A DNA stretch of 38,393 nucleotides from Candidatus Equimonas enterica (GTDB lineage: Bacteria; Bacteroidota; Bacteroidia; Bacteroidales; Bacteroidaceae), in the NCBI GenBank assembly GCA_018066225.1, contig JAGHRU010000157.1, forward strand, positions 1-38,393. The letters run 5' to 3'. The first letter of the stretch is position 1, and the number at the start of each line of letters is the position of its first letter. This document shows positions 34,675 to 38,393 of the stretch, piece after piece. The notes beneath the pieces are model-generated. The model worked only from the letters and a program-made list of their open reading frames with translations. It searched no databases and was not told where the DNA came from. The translations under genes and the position numbers were made by a program.

Positions 34675-36180
34675 CTAACGGTTCATGGCGAGCACCGCGT
34701 CGATGATGGTGCGGTCGTTAGAGAGACGCGGCACTTTGTGCTGCCCGCCGAGTTTGCCGCGCGAAGCGAGCCAGTCGTGGAAGAGGCCGTCGCGCGCCAC
34801 CACGAGTTCGAGGCGTTGCAGCGTGAGGTCTTTGTAGCGCTTGGCTTCGTAGTCGCTGTTGATGGTTTGCAGGTGCTTATCGAGCAGGTCGGCGAAGGCT
34901 TCGGCATCGGCAGGCGGCGTAGTGAACTCCACCACCCACTGGTGGCGACACTTGCCCGCGTCGTCCATGAAGACGGGGGCGGCGGTGTAGTCCCTGACGC
35001 TCGCGCCTGTCTCGGCGCAAGCGTAGCGCAGGCCTTGCTCGGCGTTATCGACCATGAGTTCCTCGCCGAAGGCGTTGATGAAGCACTTGGTGCGCCCCGT
35101 GATGACGAACTTGTAGGGGTCTTTCTGCGTGAAGCGCACCGTGTCGCCTATCTGGTAGCGCCACAGGCCGCAGGAGGTGGTGATGACCATGGCGTAGGTC
35201 CTGCCCACCTCTACGCCCCAGAGCGGCACGATGGTGGGATCGACATTGCCCACTTCCTCCAAGGGTATGAACTCGTAGAAGACGTCATAGTCTATCATCA
35301 GCAGCATGGCGGGGTCGGCGAGGTCGTCTTGCAGGCCAAAGATGCCTTCGGAGGCGCTGTAGGTCTCCATGTAGTGCATCTTCGTGCTGCGTATGAGGGC
35401 TTTGTACTGCTCGCGGTAGGGCGTAAAGGCCACGCCGCCGTGGAAGAAGACTTCGAGGTTGGGCCATACTTGGTCGAGGCTCTCGGCACCGCTGATTTCC
35501 ATGACGCGCGTCAGCACCGACATCATCCACGAGGGCACGCCAGAGAGGTTGCTGACGTTGGCACCCACGGCCATGCGGGCGATGCGCTCACGCTTCTCTT
35601 CGAAGTCGGCCAAGAGGGCGGTCTGCTTGTCGGGAATACGCACGAGGCGCACCAGCGGGCTGACATTCTCGATGAGTATGGCGCTGAGGTCGCCCACGAG
35701 CGAATGGCGCAGGTTGAAGTTGGGCTGGTGGCTACCGCCTAAGATGAGTGCTTTGCCCTCGAAGAGGCGGCTCTCGGGGTTGCTGCGCAGATAGAGGGCC
35801 ACAGCGTCAGCACCGCCAGCATAGTGTATGCGTCGGAGGCCTTGCCGACTCACGGGGATGAACTTCGATTTGTCGTTGGTCGTGCCGCTCGACTTGGCGT
35901 ACCACTTCACGTTGCCACGCCAGAGCACGTCGCGCTCGCCGTGTCGCATGCGCTCGATGTCTTGCTTGATGGTGTCGTAGTCGGCCAGCGGCACAGCGGC
36001 CGCAAAGGCTTCGTAGGAATGTAGACTGCCATAGGCATAACGCTTGCCCTGTACGGTACTCTTCGCGCTGTCGATGAGGCGGGCGAGCACATTGCGTTGT
36101 ATGCGCTCCGCATCGGTGGCATAGCGGCCGATGGCACGCAAGCGGTGGGCATAATAAGCGCGGACGATGGAGGTGAGAGC
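34675..36180 (-). CDS. GH3 auxin-responsive promoter family protein (acyl-adenylate-forming)
   Basis: WYAKSSGTTNDKSKFIPVS, YMETYSASEGIFGLQDD, FIPLEEV, LWRYQIGDTVRFT, GRTKCFINAFGEELMVDNAEQGL. GTG start at 36180 (VALTSIVRAYYAHRL) preferred over the track's TTG at 36246. Confidence 0.9.
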   Translation of the reverse strand, partial: ALTSIVRAYYAHRLRAIGRYATDAERIQRNVLARLIDSAKSTVQGKRYAYGSLHSYEAFAAAVPLADYDTIKQDIERMRHGERDVLWRGNVKWYAKSSGTTNDKSKFIPVSRQGLRRIHYAGGADAVALYLRSNPESRLFEGKALILGGSHQPNFNLRHSLVGDLSAILIENVSPLVRLVRIPDKQTALLADFEEKRERIARMAVGANVSNLSGVPSWMMSVLTRVMEISGAESLDQVWPNLEVFFHGGVAFTPYREQYKALIRSTKMHYMETYSASEGIFGLQDDLADPAMLLMIDYDVFYEFIPLEEVGNVDPTIVPLWGVEVGRTYAMVITTSCGLWRYQIGDTVRFTQKDPYKFVITGRTKCFINAFGEELMVDNAEQGLRYACAETGASVRDYTAAPVFMDDAGKCRHQWVVEFTTPPADAEAFADLLDKHLQTINSDYEAKRYKDLTLQRLELVVARDGLFHDWLASRGKLGGQHKVPRLSNDRTIIDAVLAMNR

Positions 36181-36231
36181 CACGGTGTAGAAGGGGGTTA
36201 AGTGTGAGTGTGTGAAGACGGATAACGATAT

Positions 36232-36333
36232 GGGCAGACACGCCAAACGCTCTGCCCTTGTCGTGCGCTTGGTCTGGGCAGATAGTGTCGCGCGTCTGGG
36301 CAGATAGTTTTAAGGGGCATAGTCTGCCCTTGT
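36232..36333. repeat. Site D: intergenic repeat family with alternating GGGCAGA / TCTGCCC units in the probable 5' leader of the GH3 gene
   Basis: GGGCAGA 36232, TCTGCCCTTGTCGT 36251, direct repeats GTCTGGGCAGATAG at 36272-36285 and 36294-36307, TCTGCCCTTG 36324. Confidence 0.75.
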
Positions 36334-36339
36334 GAGGTG

Positions 36340-36370
36340 CAAAGATAGGGCATTTTTGTGAGATAGCAAA
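36340..36370 (-). promoter_or_regulatory. Bacteroidetes-type promoter driving the minus-strand GH3 gene/operon (TTTG-N19-TATCTTTG)
   Basis: On the + strand: CAAAGATA (36340-36347), 19 nt, CAAA (36367-36370). Confidence 0.6.
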
Positions 36371-36390
36371 ATATTTCCTGTTTTTCACTT

Positions 36391-36419
36391 TTTGCTCTCC
36401 GAAAAATGCCTTAACTTTG
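36391..36419 (+). promoter_or_regulatory. Bacteroidetes-type promoter for cysS (TTTG-N17-TAACTTTG)
   Basis: TTTG 36391-36394 and TAACTTTG 36412-36419, 22 nt before ATG 36442. Confidence 0.6.
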
Positions 36420-36441
36420 CACACGAAAACCTAAAATTATT

Positions 36442-37944
36442 ATGAGCGAAACCAGTATCATACGACCTTTGCAGGTCTATAACTCCCTGACGCGCCGCAA
36501 GGAGCGTTTCCGCCCCCTGCACGAAGGGCGCGTCGGCATGTACGTCTGCGGCCCCACGGTCTATGGCGATGCCCACTTGGGGCACGCACGGCCTGCCATC
36601 ACCTTCGACCTCCTCTTCCGCTACTTGCAGCACATCGGCTACAAGGTGCGCTATGTGCGCAACATCACCGACGTCGGCCACCTTGAGCACGATGCCGATG
36701 AGGGCGAGGACAAGATAGCCAAGAAGGCACGCCTCGAGCAACTCGAGCCGATGGAGGTGGCGCAGTACTACACCAACCGCTTCAACGAGGCGATGCGCCA
36801 ACTCGGCGTGTTGCCGCCCTCAATAGAGCCACACGCTACGGGGCACATCATCGAGCAGCAGCAACTTGTGCAGCAGATCCTCGACGCTGGCTATGCCTAC
36901 GAGAGCAACGGCAGCATCTACTTCGATGTGGAGAAGTACAACGCCGACCACCGCTACGGCATACTCTCGGGACGCAACATCGAGGACGTGCGCGACGCCT
37001 CGCGCGAACTCGACGGCGTGGGCGAGAAGCGCCATCAGGTCGATTTCGCCCTCTGGAAGAAGGCACAGCCCGAGCACATCATGCGCTGGCCCTCACCCTG
37101 GAGCGACGGCTTCCCCGGCTGGCACTGCGAGTGTACGGCCATGGGGCGCAAATACTTAGGAGAGGAGTTTGACATCCACGGCGGCGGCCTCGCCCTCATC
37201 TTCCCCCACCATGAGTGTGAGATAGCACAGGCTGTGGCCGCTATGGGACATCCGATGGTGCGCTACTGGATGCACAACAACATGATTACCATCGAAGGTA
37301 AGAAGATGGGCAAGTCCTACAACAACTTCATCACCCTGCCCCAGTTCTTCTCCGGCGACCACGAGAAACTCGAGAAGGCCTACGCGCCGATGGTCATCCG
37401 CTTCTTCATCCTGCGAGCCCACTACCGCAGCACTGTCGATTTTGGCAACGAAGCCCTGCAAGCCTCGGAGAAGGGACTCGAACGCCTCTACGACGCCCTC
37501 GCAGCCCTCGACCGCATTACGCCCGAGACAGCAGGCGCGCTCACCGAGACGTATGCCGACGAACTGGCCGAGCGCTGCTATGAAGCCCTCGACGACGACC
37601 TCAACTCACCCGTCTGCATCAGCCACCTCTTTGAGGCGTGCCGCACCATCAACAGCCTTGCCGACCACAAGCAGACCATCACCCCCGAGGGTCTGGAGCG
37701 TCTGCGCTGGGTGATGCACACGTTCATCTACGACATACTCGGCATCCAGCCCTCTGCTGCCGCCGCAGGCACTGACGAGAGCCGCGAAAAGGCGTTCAGC
37801 GGCGCTATCGACCTGCTGCTCGACCTGCGTGCCAAGGCCAAGGCCGCCAAGGACTGGGCGACTTCCGACCGCATCCGCGACGAACTCGCAGCCCTCGGCT
37901 TCGAGGTCAAGGACACCAAGGACGGCGCCGTGTGGAAGATATAG
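36442..37944 (+). CDS. cysS: Cysteine--tRNA ligase
   Basis: [24 protein letters not shown] (HIGH region); [47 protein letters not shown] (KMSKS-like). Confidence 0.98.
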   Translation: MSETSIIRPLQVYNSLTRRKERFRPLHEGRVGMYVCGPTVYGDAHLGHARPAITFDLLFRYLQHIGYKVRYVRNITDVGHLEHDADEGEDKIAKKARLEQLEPMEVAQYYTNRFNEAMRQLGVLPPSIEPHATGHIIEQQQLVQQILDAGYAYESNGSIYFDVEKYNADHRYGILSGRNIEDVRDASRELDGVGEKRHQVDFALWKKAQPEHIMRWPSPWSDGFPGWHCECTAMGRKYLGEEFDIHGGGLALIFPHHECEIAQAVAAMGHPMVRYWMHNNMITIEGKKMGKSYNNFITLPQFFSGDHEKLEKAYAPMVIRFFILRAHYRSTVDFGNEALQASEKGLERLYDALAALDRITPETAGALTETYADELAERCYEALDDDLNSPVCISHLFEACRTINSLADHKQTITPEGLERLRWVMHTFIYDILGIQPSAAAAGTDESREKAFSGAIDLLLDLRAKAKAAKDWATSDRIRDELAALGFEVKDTKDGAVWKI

Positions 37945-37982
37945 GGCGGCGCATCGCCTTGCATCATTGCAGCCACTAATAG

Positions 37983-38022
37983 CAGTTCTGCCCAAGTCCG
38001 AAAGGGGACTTGGGCAGAACTG
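37983..38022. terminator. Site E: 17-bp perfect hairpin CAGTTCTGCCCAAGTCC/GGACTTGGGCAGAACTG, 6-nt loop, TTTT tail
   Basis: Inverted repeat read directly, between convergent cysS and the minus-strand nuclease-like ORF. Confidence 0.85.
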
Positions 38023-38052
38023 TTTTCGTCTTTGGGCTGTCGCTGTGGCAGA

Positions 38053-38391
38053 CTATTGCTTCGTGATGCGTTCTATGCGGCAGGTGTGCTGCTTGCTGTC
38101 CCTGTCGTAGCTGATGCCCACGAGCAGAATGTCGGCGGAGAACGGCTTTAAGATTTCGGGATAGTCGCGCTCGCGGATTTGGTCGATGGCGGTCTCGGCG
38201 GCGGTGTCCCATTTGAGTTCTATCACCAAGGCGGGATAGGAGGAGAGGGGACGGGGTAGATAGACGATGTCGGCATAGCCCTTGCCCGTGGGCAACTCCT
38301 GTATGTCTTGATAGTCGTCGATGGCGGTGAGATAGGCCATGCGGACGACCGAGCGCAGTGCCTGCTCGTTGTTGTAGAAGTTGGGGGCGAC
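38053..38391 (-). CDS. C-terminal part of a PD-(D/E)XK nuclease-like domain protein (AAA-ATPase-like/DUF1703 type), 5' end outside window
   Basis: Frame is open to the window edge: VAPNFYNNEQALRSVVRMAYLTAIDDY...LPTGKGYADIVYLP...PALVIELKWDTAAETAIDQIRERDY (GxxD...ExK). Confidence 0.8.
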   Translation of the reverse strand, partial: VAPNFYNNEQALRSVVRMAYLTAIDDYQDIQELPTGKGYADIVYLPRPLSSYPALVIELKWDTAAETAIDQIRERDYPEILKPFSADILLVGISYDRDSKQHTCRIERITKQ

Positions 38392-38393
38392 CT

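Noticed and set aside
1-38393. Search for CRISPR arrays, tRNA/rRNA genes, transposases or integrases
   Set aside because: No regularly spaced direct repeats of CRISPR size, no clear tRNA cloverleaf or rRNA stretch, and no transposase/integrase motif noticed by eye. tRNAscan/Infernal would be needed to exclude small RNAs.

Overview
This 38.4-kb, GC-rich window looks like a chromosomal segment from a member of the Bacteroidales. The evidence is TAnnTTTG-type promoters, a Bacteroidete-type LepB, DUF4369-, GH3- and DUF3108-like proteins, and a BspA-like LRR. The taxon is an inference. From left to right it contains: the 3' end of a repeat-containing surface protein plus a 54-aa orphan peptide; an intergenic cluster of hairpins; dapB, a TPR lipoprotein and lepB on the minus strand; ychF and lgt on the plus strand. 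The lgt ORF is fused in frame to a complete-looking lipoprotein (signal peptide, lipobox, DUF4369-like and thioredoxin-like domains). It is followed by a GT2-like glycosyltransferase, an alpha-1,2-fucosyltransferase, a BspA-like LRR protein without a signal peptide, an M3 peptidase, and a flippase/polymerase/GT4 trio. From 36.2 kb down to 18.2 kb there is a near-continuous minus-strand run: GH3, Ig-like lipoprotein, DUF3108, pdxB, M28/glutaminyl cyclase, sufE, TrmH/SpoU, mutS, rhomboid, EEP nuclease, then glycan genes with two truncated acyltransferases. cysS is on the plus strand, and a partial PD-(D/E)XK protein lies at the right edge. The two most interesting signals are (1) the Lgt-lipoprotein fusion, in which the lipidating enzyme carries a potential substrate on its own C-terminus, and (2) a dispersed family of intergenic palindromic elements built on CTATCTGCCCTTGTCGT / CTGCGCAG. 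One copy is a near-perfect 78-nt hairpin, and two copies bracket the flippase/polymerase/GT4 module. No tRNA, rRNA, CRISPR array or transposase was recognised. All family assignments are from reading motifs; no database search was run.
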